The position numbers and the translations under genes were made by a program. Below, one piece after another: positions 36,129 to 45,052 of a DNA stretch of 64,000 bases. The stretch is from Thiomonas arsenitoxydans (lineage in GTDB: Bacteria > Pseudomonadota > Gammaproteobacteria > Burkholderiales > Burkholderiaceae_C), in the NCBI RefSeq assembly GCF_000253115.1, contig NC_014145.1, positions 558,001 to 622,000 on the forward strand, in the 5' to 3' direction. The notes under the pieces were generated by a model that saw nothing but the letters and a program-made list of their open reading frames with translations, was not told the DNA's origin and ran no database searches. The stretch's first letter is position 1; each line of letters opens with the position of its first letter.

Positions 36129-36794
36129 CTAGCGTCCACGGCGCTTGACAAAGCCCTTTGCCTGTAGCGCGCGCAGCAGACTTGCTTCCCCTTCGCCCTG
36201 CGTAGCTTCCCAGAAATCGGCCCATAGCCGGTAGGTCTTTGTCGAGCGCACCTGTTCGTCCGGTGCCTTGCCATAGCGACCTGCGGCAACGGCTCGGGCG
36301 GCTTCTTGAACGGCCGCCAATGCCGACCGCAAGGGGTCATCGGTCCCTTTGGCATTGGTTGGCATCTGTATTGCCGTGCTGTCGGTCTTCACGCCAGAGA
36401 GCGCATCCTGCAAAGCCCCTAACCTGGTCGCAGACACTGGCATTCCGGCACTGCGCGCAGCGGCTTCACGCACCAGCCGCTGCGCTTCCTCCAGCCGCCA
36501 CCCAGGGTCGCGCTCCCTCACCTCATCCTCCAGCCGTTGCCGTTCCGCAGCTTCCCGCGCGGGCCCGCAAATCTTGGCATCAATGAAGGCGAGCTCGTCG
36601 TCTGACATCTGCTCGCGTAGTGCGGCGGGGATGGATTCGGTGGTCACCGGCAGGCTGCCTACATAGACCTGCCGCGAGTAGCCGTGCGTGTTGCCGGCAG
36701 AGCCCTTGGGCACCCAGACGGAGCGGTAGAGAAGGGCGCGGGCTCGGCGGTGTTTGATGTGCATGGCGACGGCTCTGGTGACAAGTGATGCCAT
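36129..36794 (-). CDS. Hypothetical island protein
   Basis: I do not recognise a named domain in this 221-residue protein. Its N-terminal part, MHIKHRRARALLYRSVWVPKGSAGNTHGYSRQVYVGSLP, looks like a nucleic-acid-associated or integron/ICE-type conserved leader; the middle (IDAKICGPAREAAERQRLEDEVRERDPGWRLEEAQRLVREAAARS) is a long charged helix; the C-terminus is basic (LQAKGFVKRRGR). The true start is unclear: Met 1 at 36794 or Met 11 at 36764; neither has a good Shine-Dalgarno. It is divergent from the gene at 36976. Confidence 0.6.
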   Translation of the reverse strand: MASLVTRAVAMHIKHRRARALLYRSVWVPKGSAGNTHGYSRQVYVGSLPVTTESIPAALREQMSDDELAFIDAKICGPAREAAERQRLEDEVRERDPGWRLEEAQRLVREAAARSAGMPVSATRLGALQDALSGVKTDSTAIQMPTNAKGTDDPLRSALAAVQEAARAVAAGRYGKAPDEQVRSTKTYRLWADFWEATQGEGEASLLRALQAKGFVKRRGR

Positions 36795-36943
36795 GTGTAG
36801 CCATCACCGTTCCACACGCCACCGTCGCAGGGTGACCCGGCGTATGGACCCAGCGGCACGAAGCCTGCCAACACGTCGGCACCGGGCCAATACCTCGTGG
36901 CATCGGCGTGGGTGCACCACGGAGATAAACGCGGTGCCTACAT

Positions 36944-36972
36944 GAAGTCCCAACTTCTCTGGACAGGACTTC
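36944..36972. promoter_or_regulatory. Operator-like inverted repeat
   Basis: GAAGTCC (36944) and GGACTTC (36966) form a 7-bp dyad with a 15-base gap ending three bases before ATG 36976. It overlaps the ribosome-binding region, so it could be an operator or a translation-blocking hairpin. Confidence 0.4.
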
Positions 36973-36975
36973 ACC

Positions 36976-37425
36976 ATGCCCGAGCTTCACACCGCCGCAG
37001 TCCCCAGCCGTCTCGTCACCCGTAACGAATTTGGGGCCCTTTGCCCCGAACGGACCCTATCCGCAGAGGAACGAACCTCCGTCGCCTCCTTGCTGGGCCG
37101 CGCCATCCAGGCCGACCTACTCCCCGAGTCGTACTGCACGCGCTCAAAAAAGGAAATCCAAAGCCGTAACCATCACATCTATGACGTCCTGCTCGACGAT
37201 GGACGGGTGACCGCTGTGGTTATCCTCACCCTTGATTTTTGGAAGCACCTGACCAAACTGCGCACCCGGATAGGCAAGGAGTACAACCTGCTAAAAGTCG
37301 GCGCGGATGGAGCGGTCGAGGTCATCGACATTGATGTGCGTACGTGCGCCAAGCGCGCGAAAAATGCCACGGCATGGGGCGCTTTACTCAAGGGGCAAGA
37401 CAAAGACACGTGGCCCCTAAAATAA
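36976..37425 (+). CDS. Hypothetical protein
   Basis: A 149-residue soluble protein that I do not recognise. Features: LCPERTLSAEERTSVASLLGRAIQADLLPESYC, a basic patch CTRSKKEIQSRNHHIYDVLLDDGRVTAVVILTLDFWKHLTKLRTRIGKEYNLLKV and a C-terminal RTCAKRAKNATAWGALLKGQDKDTWPLK. The fold is probably alpha+beta. It is monocistronic or leads into the GHKL ATPase gene 59 bp downstream; the gap shows no terminator. The operator-like dyad directly before its start suggests its own control. Confidence 0.6.
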   Translation: MPELHTAAVPSRLVTRNEFGALCPERTLSAEERTSVASLLGRAIQADLLPESYCTRSKKEIQSRNHHIYDVLLDDGRVTAVVILTLDFWKHLTKLRTRIGKEYNLLKVGADGAVEVIDIDVRTCAKRAKNATAWGALLKGQDKDTWPLK

Positions 37426-37484
37426 GACCTGTTGCCATATCACGCTAGTGACGCGTGTGCAAAAAGAGAAGGCTGACGCGACGC

Positions 37485-38408
37485 ATGATTTGGAAGATTC
37501 TTTTTCCCGTGGAGAGGGCCGTCCTCCTACCTCTTATCTTCAACGCAGAGACGATGCTTCCGTTTTTGGCCGAGGTCGTCGACGAGCAGCGTGACGCAAA
37601 GTGTTCAAAGGTCATTTTCGACTTCAGCAGGTTGACCTTCGTCGAACCGGTTGGTGTCGTTGTCTTATCAAATGTTATTGAGTATTTCAAAACGCTGGGT
37701 TGCAAGGTCAGCTTCAAGAACCATGCGACGGAGACTGCAGGAACGAAGTTCCTCGATGACTCCCTTTTCTTCGAGCGGTATCTTGGCAAGAGGATATTTG
37801 GTGGCTCCGTTCGCTCTACCACCATGCCGCTCAGGCTCATACATAGCGAACAGGCTCAGGCGTATTTGCTGAGCGACGTTATGCCGTGGGTTGGTCAGCG
37901 TGTGGGAATGAGGCCAGAGTCGCTCGATGGCGTTCGCGTTTCGCTCGAGGAGGTTCTTCACAACGTGCAAGACCACTCTGGGGTACGCATCGGGTGCACT
38001 TTCGCGCAGTACTTTCCGAAAAAAAATCAAATCCAGATAGCCATTTCCGACTTCGGTGCCGGAATTCCGCGCGTAGTACGAACGAGAGAGCCGAGCGCTA
38101 GTGACTCTGCGGCACTTCGCCTGGCATGCCAAGAGGGCTTCACAACGAAGAGCAATGTGCAGAACCGAGGGGCGGGTTTGCCCACTCTCATCAAGTACGT
38201 CACTCAGAACAATGGAGGCAATGTGCTCATTGTTTCCGCCCGTGGGAGCCTGTCCGCGGTTCCGAACCCTGCCGGCCCTCCCCCATATAAAATTACGGCA
38301 CGAGCCACAGGGGGGGGCTACCCGGGAACGTTGGTTCGAGTGACGCTTAGAACAGATACGCTAGAGCGGGTCGCATCGGACGCAGAAGTGGAGCCGTTCT
38401 CATGGTAG
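37485..38408 (+). CDS. STAS-like / GHKL (histidine-kinase-type) ATPase fusion
   Basis: The 307-residue protein joins two domains. Residues about 40-105 look STAS-like (SKVIFDFSRLTFVEPVGVVVLSNVIEYFKTLGCKVSF). Residues about 150-300 form a GHKL ATPase: N-box EEVLHNVQDHS (155-165), G1 box DFGAGIP (189-195) and G2 box NRGAGLPTL (227-235). There is no histidine-phosphorylation (HisKA) domain, so it resembles anti-sigma-factor kinases such as SpoIIAB or RsbW rather than a sensor kinase. GTG 37455 is an alternative start. The next gene starts within its last codons (7-bp overlap) and encodes a DUF4325 protein, so the two products probably act together. Confidence 0.8.
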   Translation: MIWKILFPVERAVLLPLIFNAETMLPFLAEVVDEQRDAKCSKVIFDFSRLTFVEPVGVVVLSNVIEYFKTLGCKVSFKNHATETAGTKFLDDSLFFERYLGKRIFGGSVRSTTMPLRLIHSEQAQAYLLSDVMPWVGQRVGMRPESLDGVRVSLEEVLHNVQDHSGVRIGCTFAQYFPKKNQIQIAISDFGAGIPRVVRTREPSASDSAALRLACQEGFTTKSNVQNRGAGLPTLIKYVTQNNGGNVLIVSARGSLSAVPNPAGPPPYKITARATGGGYPGTLVRVTLRTDTLERVASDAEVEPFSW

Positions 38409-38704
38409 TGAAGGTTATGGACCATGTGAGGACCGCATCCTCCTACGAGGATGGAGATGTCATCTTTCGTCTCATCCTTCCACCGGTAATGGAAGGACAG
38501 CGCGTTGAAGTCGATTTCACGGGCATTACGTCAGTGCCATCTGCGTTTGTAAATGCTGCATTTGTCCGCTTGCTGGAACAGGTTTCTCTGGAGCGGGCCC
38601 GGGAAGTGCTGACTTTCGTCCAGTCAACCCGGCAAATAAATGAGCTTATTCGAAGTCGCTTCGAATTTGTGGAGCAAGAAAAGAAGCGGTTGGCCGGGGT
38701 ATGA
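38402..38704 (+). CDS. STAS-like DUF4325 protein
   Basis: A 100-residue protein with the DUF4325 pattern: GQRVEVDFTGITSVPSAFVNAAFVRLLEQV, then a helix EREVLTF-type strand and VQSTRQINELIRSRFEFVEQEKKR. These STAS-like proteins are mostly found beside a GHKL ATPase, as here, and may be its partner in a way similar to anti-sigma antagonists. It overlaps the ATPase gene by 7 bp and its stop overlaps the following ATG (ATGA). Confidence 0.8.
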   Translation: MVVKVMDHVRTASSYEDGDVIFRLILPPVMEGQRVEVDFTGITSVPSAFVNAAFVRLLEQVSLERAREVLTFVQSTRQINELIRSRFEFVEQEKKRLAGV

Positions 38705-39000
38705 GTACCCCAGGCATGTCCACGGGCAAGAAGGTCGACTACCTGGTTGCTCTTCGTGTTGGGTGCGGATTCTCTAGCTGCGGTGGCACACCCATTGTAA
38801 GTACGGCGAGCCTGAAAGATTCATCGACGGCGCATGGTCAGCGAAGGTCCGCGCGCAACCTATTGGGTGAGGGCAGGCGCCGCCGCGCTAGGACGCTGTG
38901 TGGCCGGCTCCAATGGGCCGACGTCAATGGCGCGTTGAACCGCAGCAATCCACAGCGCATCGCTTGCCTCTTGGCCAAGTTGTTGCGAGTGGAATGTTGA
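38701..39000 (+). CDS. Weak reading frame after the DUF4325 gene
   Basis: The 99-residue frame starts with an ATGA overlap, which argues for translation, but its product has no recognisable domain, is rich in Arg/Ser/Cys (GEGRRRRARTLCGRLQWADVNGALNR) and may be a chance frame or the remnant of a broken gene. The convergent lipase gene ends 21 bp later. Confidence 0.25.
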   Translation: MSTPGMSTGKKVDYLVALRVGCGFSSCGGTPIVSTASLKDSSTAHGQRRSARNLLGEGRRRRARTLCGRLQWADVNGALNRSNPQRIACLLAKLLRVEC

Positions 39001-39021
39001 CAGCTATGGAACAGGACCGGC

Positions 39022-40176
39022 TCAAATGAAGCTAGCTCCCTGCGCGTCGAGTAAGGCGCTGTAATTTCCAAGATGATGCTGCCACAAGGAATCCGCGTTT
39101 TCTTCATCTGGTGCAGGCACTGCCTCAAGTGAGTACAGTTTTCCGCACTGCACATAGTTCAGGTACGGGGTAGCATTGTTCACGCTTGGGCCTTGAGCCA
39201 GGTAGCTGGTGTCGATGTTCTGACCGAGGTAACCTGCTGCAGCCTCTGCCCCATGCTTTACGACATCGGCGAGGCCGTCTCGCAGAGTGGCTACTGAGGA
39301 CTCCACGCACGCGGCTACCGTTTTCAGTATGGCGTTCTTCCGTGCGAGCCAACTGTCAATCGGGTTGTTGATGACCTCATCGGGAAGGTCCAGTGCCAAT
39401 GGAGTTTGCGGGACCCAGTCCCGCGAATTGTTGACGCAAATGGCCAAGCCGATGTTCCCGGCAGCTTGCGCAAAGTCGTGCCCATACTGCCAATTGCCTG
39501 GTTTTGGTTGCGCAAACACATAGGACTTGTAGTTGAACTCTTTAGTCTCCAGTGCGTGTGCTAGCGCGTCAGTTCCTCCGCTGCTATGCAGCAACAGCGA
39601 GTGCAACAGCGTCGCAATGGCCGCTCCTTGGCTATGACCGCAGATTAGTATGTTGCAACCCCGAGGGAGTTGCTGAAGCTTCTTCAGAATGCCAATGTCT
39701 TTGTGATACAGCAGAACCAGCGCACTCCATAAAAACCCCAAATGGACGCCCGATTTTTCGGAATTGCTTGGTTTCACCGTCGCGTACGACAGGTTGCCCA
39801 ACGGCGGACCGGCCGCAGTTAGGGGAAAGGATGCATTGCACTGCACGGTCGTTGCCAAGGCATCGTCCAGCATGCTGGAAACAGTCCCAACCGTGCCCCG
39901 GATGACGATTGCGTAGGAACCGGATGCGCCGGTGCTCGCACTATTGCGCCAACCGGCCCATGCATTGTTGAAGGGGCCAACACCATCTTGCGTTCCACCG
40001 AATCGCGATGGTTCGGGCGATGCAGGGTTCTGCGTCAGGCTCGCGAAATCGAGCGTCCACGACGTAGGAGGGGGCGGGAGAGGGGCGGGAGCAGGCAGTC
40101 CGTTCCCGTTGAGCTGCATGCACAGATTCAATGCATCGCGCGCTTCTTGAAACTGATAGCCGGAAGAAAATGCCAT
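39022..40176 (-). CDS. Class 3 lipase-like alpha/beta hydrolase
   Basis: A 384-residue protein of the lipase class 3 family. YAIVIRGTV (about 88-96) is the oxyanion strand, GHSQG (180-184) holds the nucleophile Ser182, FAQPKPGNWQYGHDFA and NNSRDWVPQTPL (likely Asp) follow, and a His in WQHHLGNY near the C-terminus completes a plausible triad. There is no signal peptide; the N-terminal PAPAPLPPPP stretch is a flexible linker. I start at ATG 40176, preceded by AAGGGG. It converges on the STAS/GHKL pair. Such lipases serve as phospholipase effectors in some defence and toxin systems; that is only an idea here. Confidence 0.75.
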   Translation of the reverse strand: MAFSSGYQFQEARDALNLCMQLNGNGLPAPAPLPPPPTSWTLDFASLTQNPASPEPSRFGGTQDGVGPFNNAWAGWRNSASTGASGSYAIVIRGTVGTVSSMLDDALATTVQCNASFPLTAAGPPLGNLSYATVKPSNSEKSGVHLGFLWSALVLLYHKDIGILKKLQQLPRGCNILICGHSQGAAIATLLHSLLLHSSGGTDALAHALETKEFNYKSYVFAQPKPGNWQYGHDFAQAAGNIGLAICVNNSRDWVPQTPLALDLPDEVINNPIDSWLARKNAILKTVAACVESSVATLRDGLADVVKHGAEAAAGYLGQNIDTSYLAQGPSVNNATPYLNYVQCGKLYSLEAVPAPDEENADSLWQHHLGNYSALLDAQGASFI

Positions 40177-40823
40177 AGCGTGACCCCTTGTCCAGTGCGC
40201 ATCGGCGCCCGCATTAACCGAACAATGTCGCGGAAATGGCTGCAACATGGTCCTTGACTAGTGGGCTTTTACAGCCACAAGTTATAGGAAAAGAGTACAT
40301 CTCTCGGCAAGGATTAACAAACCTAAGAGTGTTTCGGATTGTGTGGGGAGATGTGAACCGATGGAGCGCGCATCCAGCGGAATCCAAATCTCGGTGAGGA
40401 TGGTGTCCAGAGCATAAATTTTTGGTCAACCTATGCTTTTCTGCTATCCGCTGGGCCAGGAATTGCTTCACAAATCGGGGGACAAAAATCAGCTAACGGC
40501 ACATACTGCGCCGAGGAGTCTTCGTATTGCGCGACAGATTGCAGTTGCTGAAGCGCAGATGAATCGTGTCTGTCGACGGTAGTCAATGCCAATTGTTTGG
40601 CTTGGTCTGAAGTCTGAAGTCTGAAGTCATAGCGCGTGCCTTACCGGCCACAACGACCAACGAGGGGGTAAGTGCGACGAGCGGAAATGAACGGCAAATT
40701 TTCATGGGCTCCCAATAGAATTCCCGGCATGAACTGACCACCCACCGCGGGCGCCACGCCCGCCGACCTCAACTTGAAGCGCACGACACAGGGTTCGTGC
40801 GTCCGCAAAAAGTTGAGGTCAAC
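40177..40823. other. Gene-free stretch of about 650 bp
   Basis: I see no supportable gene. It must contain the lipase promoter. It is lower in GC than its surroundings in 40230-40640 and includes three tandem copies of GTCTGAA (40605-40625). Short minus-strand frames here encode no family-like protein. Confidence 0.5.
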
Positions 40824-41036
40824 ATGCAAAACCAGTACGAAGCCGCGCGCGAACTCCTCGCCGCCGGCGCCTTCATCGAGCAGGTCTCGGACGCTCCGCT
40901 CGCCTACCGCATCCGACTCGGTAGTGATTCGGCCCCGTTGCCGGCCGGGCTCTTCCAGCAGCTGCTTGCCCACAAGCAGATACGCCAGAGCTGCAGGGTG
41001 AGTGGGAGGATGCGGTACGTAATCGTCGAGGTGTGA
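40824..41036 (+). CDS. Small hypothetical protein
   Basis: The 70-residue product MQNQYEAARELLAAGAFIEQ... has two helices and a strand pattern (LAYRIRLGSDSAPLPAGLFQQLLAHKQIRQSC, RMRYVIVEV). GAGG stands seven bases before ATG 40824, and GC3 use fits a real gene. I do not recognise the family. It converges on the HNH remnant. Confidence 0.5.
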   Translation: MQNQYEAARELLAAGAFIEQVSDAPLAYRIRLGSDSAPLPAGLFQQLLAHKQIRQSCRVSGRMRYVIVEV

Positions 41037-41061
41037 GGGGAGGCGCTGAGGCCGAGAACGC

Positions 41062-41345
41062 TCACTCCATTGGCCGGTACACCTCAACCAGCGCTAGGTG
41101 GCGCTCCAGGTGCTCGCCCATGTACCGGCCAAATTTCCCCTCATCCTCAAGCCGTAGCTGACTGGCATTGAGGACGCGCCCACTCTTCTTTGTAGTTCAA
41201 GCTGCGTCACCTCTTGGCGAACACGCGGATGGATTGGGCGGAAGCCCTCGCGTGACGGGTCAAAGCTCAGCTGGTAGCCGTCGAAAAGCTTGTCGACGTG
41301 GGCAACGAGAAGCAATCCGTTCATTGGGTCGATAGCAATTGGCAC
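41062..41345 (-). pseudogene. Remnant of an HNH-type nuclease, frameshifted
   Basis: The minus-strand frame reads AIDPMNGLLLVAHVDKLFDGYQLSFDP, the DPxNGLLL..H.DKLFD pattern that forms the second half of a large HNH nuclease family. After QEVTQL the frame is lost, but two bases on it resumes as SGRVLNASQLRLEDEGKFGRYMGEHLERH and ends at 41062. The N-terminal part with the zinc and first His residues is absent; the upstream sequence is already the helicase gene. It is a decayed C-terminal fragment. Confidence 0.65.
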
Positions 41346-41436
41346 TTGTAGCAGAAACGGCTGCGGCGCAATGGCTAAAGTGGGACCTGCGCGCAGAAAA
41401 GGCGCCGTCTGACTGGCAACTTGAGTACGAGTCCGC

Positions 41437-43638
41437 TTAGCCCGGCGAAAGACCCCTTGCCCAAGTCAGCGCCTCATCGATGTCAAGCCGGAGGCTTGCA
41501 TACGTGTTGCGTAGCAGACTATCCGGAAGCGACCAATCCCACTTTTCACGCTGGAGATTCTTTGCGTCAGCCAGCAGATACTCAAGGGAAGGAGTGGCGC
41601 TCGCGCCAATTTCTAACAGGACGGCGGCAATCTCGTGCGCTGATTCGTGGTGTTTGGGGACCTCGATACCTGGACCGCCTGCTGTCGAGGCGACTCCCCG
41701 AGACTGCAGGAGGCAAGCTAGGGCTTCGTTTGCCGCGTCTCCGAGCCAAGTTAAAAGGACCAGTTCGGAGCCCTGGTCCACCAAGTAGGACTCAGCGAGG
41801 CCGCGTCTGGCATAGGTAGCTCTGGACTCGTCCAGGAAGCGCGCAGCTGCTGCGTCAAGATAGGCTGGAACCTCAGTCGATTCGAGCAATTGCCGCATTC
41901 GCTGGCGTACCCGAGTGTGCGTACGGCCGACCCCACCGGAAAAGAGCGGAGGTGTGCCGCCTCCTGCGCGTGTGACGAAAATGGATTTCTGTTCTTCGTC
42001 AATTTCCTCAACGCGCCAGGTTCTTCCAGCGAACAAGATGCGCTGCCCAATTGTCAGAGCTTGGGATACAGGCAAGGTGCCGAGCGTCTTGCTGCCGGCG
42101 ATGATGCGAAATTCCTCATCCGTCGCAAATGCAGCATAGAACGAGTAGTGGTTGACCATCTTCTCGCCAATACGCCCATGCAGTAGGAGGCCAGACGGGT
42201 CCTGCATGAGCAGCTCCTTCTTCCCGAGGTGCCTAACCAGCTCCACTAATTCACCCTTCGAGACACCGATGAAGGGCGATGCCGGGCCACACAAAAGGTG
42301 GTAAAGCTCTCCGATGGTCGCGCCTCCGTTCTGCGCAATGAAGGAGAGTATTTGCTGGACCAGTGTCGAAAGATGTGCGCCATTAGCTACCGGCGGCTCG
42401 AACCAACCTTCCCGCAGAAGCGAAATCATCGCTGTCATCTGAACGGTGTCGAGACGGAGTTCATCAGCGAGGGAAAGTCTGCCGCCCTGAGCGTTCTCTA
42501 CGCAGTATCCCCTGAGTACAGCTGGCTCGCCTTTGCGTCGCCCGGAGCGGCCTAACCGTTGCCTGAGGCTCGCAACGGACGGAGGAGGTCCAATCTGGGC
42601 CACACTCTTCACCGCGCCTATGTCGATGCCTAACTCCAATGTGTTGGTGCAGATGGCCGTCGCCGGGCGCTCTCTTTGTTTGAGCGCTGCCTCTGTTTCC
42701 GAGCGAATTTCCTTCGAGAGACTTCCGTGGTGCGGCCAGAACTCGTTCGGTACCTGCTGTTCCTGGCATAGCCCATTCAGCAAGTGCGTGTAGCGCTCAA
42801 CCTCGCGACGTGAGTTGGGAAAAATGAGGTTATTCGACCCACGAAGGCTCTTGAAGAGATGCGCTGCAATCTGGGCAGGCGTCACTGGCTCAGGCGCTTC
42901 ATCGTCGTCCCGCTGACGCACAACCAGCGGTTCTTCGTAGCCCTTCACCAGAACCTTCAGCTCTGCGGAGAATTCTTTGGACTCGACCAATGCAACCCCT
43001 GAGCCCGCCCCTGGGCGCAGGAATTCTGCAGCTAAGCTCATGTCCCCGAGCGTTGCCGACAGGCCAATTCGAGGAACCGACCGGCCAATAGCACGCTCCA
43101 CGCGATGCATCAGCGACTGAAGTTGCTTACCACGCTCTGAGCCAATGAATGCGTGGAGCTCGTCGACCACAAAAAAAGTGAGACTTCCGAAGACCGCGGC
43201 GATGGAAGTCCCGCGGTTGCACAGCAAAGCCTCCAACGATTCCGGCGTGATGAGCAAGACACCATGCCGCTTGGCCAGGAACCGCGTCTTGGTGGCTGCG
43301 GAGACATCACCGTGCCAGGGCCACACGGGGATTTCCAGCTGTTCACACAATTGGCTGAGGCGCCCAAACTGGTCGTTGATGAGCGCCTTGAGCGGGCTGA
43401 TATAGGCGATGAGCCCGGGAGGTGAAGATTGAAGCAAGTGCGTCAGTGCTGGCAGGAAGGCTGCCTCCGTCTTGCCACTTGCGGTGGCCGCCGCCACGAT
43501 GACGTCCCGGTCTGCGCGAACGATGAGCGGGATTGCCTTCTCCTGGGCGTATCGCAGTGACTCCCAGCCCTCTGCCCAGATGAAGCGTTGGATGCGCTCA
43601 TCCAACAAGTAAAACGCGCTGGACTCTTGCTGAGTCAT
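41437..43638 (-). CDS. Lhr-like DExH helicase (BrxHI-type)
   Basis: The 733-residue superfamily 2 helicase has motif I ATASGKTEA (51-59), Ia SPLKALINDQ, Ib TPESLEALL, motif II DELH (159-162), III SAT (194-196), IV-V NTLELGIDIG and motif VI QRLGRSGRR (359-367), then a winged-helix and Lhr-like C-terminal part. It resembles the DExH helicase BrxHI that accompanies BrxD in type 2 BREX. It would move on DNA using ATP. It is the last gene of a three-gene set, 109 bp after the BrxD-like gene; the gap has no clear terminator. Confidence 0.82.
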   Translation of the reverse strand: MTQQESSAFYLLDERIQRFIWAEGWESLRYAQEKAIPLIVRADRDVIVAAATASGKTEAAFLPALTHLLQSSPPGLIAYISPLKALINDQFGRLSQLCEQLEIPVWPWHGDVSAATKTRFLAKRHGVLLITPESLEALLCNRGTSIAAVFGSLTFFVVDELHAFIGSERGKQLQSLMHRVERAIGRSVPRIGLSATLGDMSLAAEFLRPGAGSGVALVESKEFSAELKVLVKGYEEPLVVRQRDDDEAPEPVTPAQIAAHLFKSLRGSNNLIFPNSRREVERYTHLLNGLCQEQQVPNEFWPHHGSLSKEIRSETEAALKQRERPATAICTNTLELGIDIGAVKSVAQIGPPPSVASLRQRLGRSGRRKGEPAVLRGYCVENAQGGRLSLADELRLDTVQMTAMISLLREGWFEPPVANGAHLSTLVQQILSFIAQNGGATIGELYHLLCGPASPFIGVSKGELVELVRHLGKKELLMQDPSGLLLHGRIGEKMVNHYSFYAAFATDEEFRIIAGSKTLGTLPVSQALTIGQRILFAGRTWRVEEIDEEQKSIFVTRAGGGTPPLFSGGVGRTHTRVRQRMRQLLESTEVPAYLDAAAARFLDESRATYARRGLAESYLVDQGSELVLLTWLGDAANEALACLLQSRGVASTAGGPGIEVPKHHESAHEIAAVLLEIGASATPSLEYLLADAKNLQREKWDWSLPDSLLRNTYASLRLDIDEALTWARGLSPG

Positions 43639-43747
43639 GGTTGTCTGCGCACGTGCGGCAAGGCCAAACTGACGGAGGGTGGCAGGAGCCTGTGGAGAGA
43701 CTCCGCGACTTGTCTTCCGGGTCTCATGGATAGCAAGAGGCTGGGCG

Positions 43748-45052
43748 TCACATTTTGAACGATGCGAACTCGTCGTCGTTGACTTCGACCGTTAGGTCTG
43801 CAGCTCCGCCTTTGTCCTCCACCACGTCGAGGCCACCGAGCAGTTCCTGCCAAGAGGTTCCCGGGTTCTGCTCAAGCACGGCCAAGAAGTCGATGAAGGC
43901 CTTGATGGTGGTTCGCGGCGTTCGAAAGTAGGCGTTGCCTATGCGCTTCGAACAGTGCTCCATGAAGCTGGAGATGCCCTGGTCCGGGATAAGGTGCTTC
44001 TCCACGTCGCCGAAAGCGTAGACGCTGCGAATTTTCTGGAGAAGCACGTAGAACTCTTCGGGGGCGATACTGGACAACCGGATGACCGGGCCGCTGAGGT
44101 CCACCAGGCCGTTGGTGGCAAAGCTGTTCTGGGCCAATCGACTCTGCAAAGCGGGGTAGCTGAACAGCCCGCGACGTGTGTCGAGCATGAACTCGGGTGT
44201 TCCGCCCAGCACGAAGCCGAGGCCCACAGCTGTGCCTTGTAGCGAGTCGTTCAAGATGCGCAGCACCTGCTCGTAATTCGCGTTGCGAGCTTGCACGTTC
44301 GCCAGTTTGTACAGATTGACCATCTCGTCGAGCCCGACCAGCAAGCCGGAAAAGCCTGCGAGCCGAACAAACCGGGCCATGAGCTTGAGCTGGTCGTATA
44401 CAGAAGCGTCGTCAACGTAGCTACGTACTCCAAGGGCTTCGCGGGCATCGGTCTTAGTGCTGAACTCGCCACGCAACCAGCGCACCGCATCCGATTTGAG
44501 CTGCTCATTGCCCTCGTCATGGCCTCTGCAGTAGGCTGCGATGACGTCCGCGAAGTCGTAGCCGTTGACCAGCTCAGTCAGTTGGTCAAGCTTCTGGCGC
44601 AGTACAGGTTCCGTGGGCTGCCCGGACGTTTTGGCCTCGGCCTTCGCGGTGGAGATGAATTTCTCCACGATGCTACTAAGTGCTCCGCCGTCGGGCTTGG
44701 TGCGCGTAGACAAGTTGCGCATCAACTCGGCATATAGCGACCGAACTTGACCACCGCCCGCATGCAACCTGCGGTCCGGGTTCAGGTCGGCCGTTGCAAC
44801 GACGAGTTTTTTCTCCATGGCAACCGAGCGAACCAGGTTCAAGAAAAACGTCTTTCCTGCGCCGTATTCGCCGATGACAAGGCGGAATGCGGAGCCCCCA
44901 TCGGCCACGCGCTCAATGTCCGCAACGAGGGTTTCAATCTCTCGCGCACGACCTACCTGAATAAGACGCTGCCCCACGCTGGGCACCACTCCGGCACGCA
45001 GCGATTGGAGGACGGCGTCTCGGTCCTTGGGGCGAATGATGGCGGTATTCAT
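43748..45052 (-). CDS. BrxD-family P-loop ATPase (DUF2791)
   Basis: The 434-residue protein matches the BrxD layout along its length: KDRDAVLQSLRAGVVPSVGQRLIQVGRAREIETL, Walker A GEYGAGKT (61-68), ATADLNPDRRLHAGGGQVRSLYAELMRNLST, Walker B LLVGLDE (237-243) followed by MVNLYKL, and FVLGGTPEFMLDTRRGLFSYPALQSRL. BrxD is the AAA-like ATPase of type 2 BREX; the family also occurs with TerB-domain proteins. The gene overlaps the TerB gene before it by 4 bp. No BREX methylase, PglZ or PglY/BrxC gene is present in the window. Confidence 0.87.
   Translation of the reverse strand: MNTAIIRPKDRDAVLQSLRAGVVPSVGQRLIQVGRAREIETLVADIERVADGGSAFRLVIGEYGAGKTFFLNLVRSVAMEKKLVVATADLNPDRRLHAGGGQVRSLYAELMRNLSTRTKPDGGALSSIVEKFISTAKAEAKTSGQPTEPVLRQKLDQLTELVNGYDFADVIAAYCRGHDEGNEQLKSDAVRWLRGEFSTKTDAREALGVRSYVDDASVYDQLKLMARFVRLAGFSGLLVGLDEMVNLYKLANVQARNANYEQVLRILNDSLQGTAVGLGFVLGGTPEFMLDTRRGLFSYPALQSRLAQNSFATNGLVDLSGPVIRLSSIAPEEFYVLLQKIRSVYAFGDVEKHLIPDQGISSFMEHCSKRIGNAYFRTPRTTIKAFIDFLAVLEQNPGTSWQELLGGLDVVEDKGGAADLTVEVNDDEFASFKM

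Noticed and set aside
40641..41087. 148-residue minus-strand frame
   Set aside because: Shadow of the small plus-strand gene at 40824 and of the HNH remnant tail.
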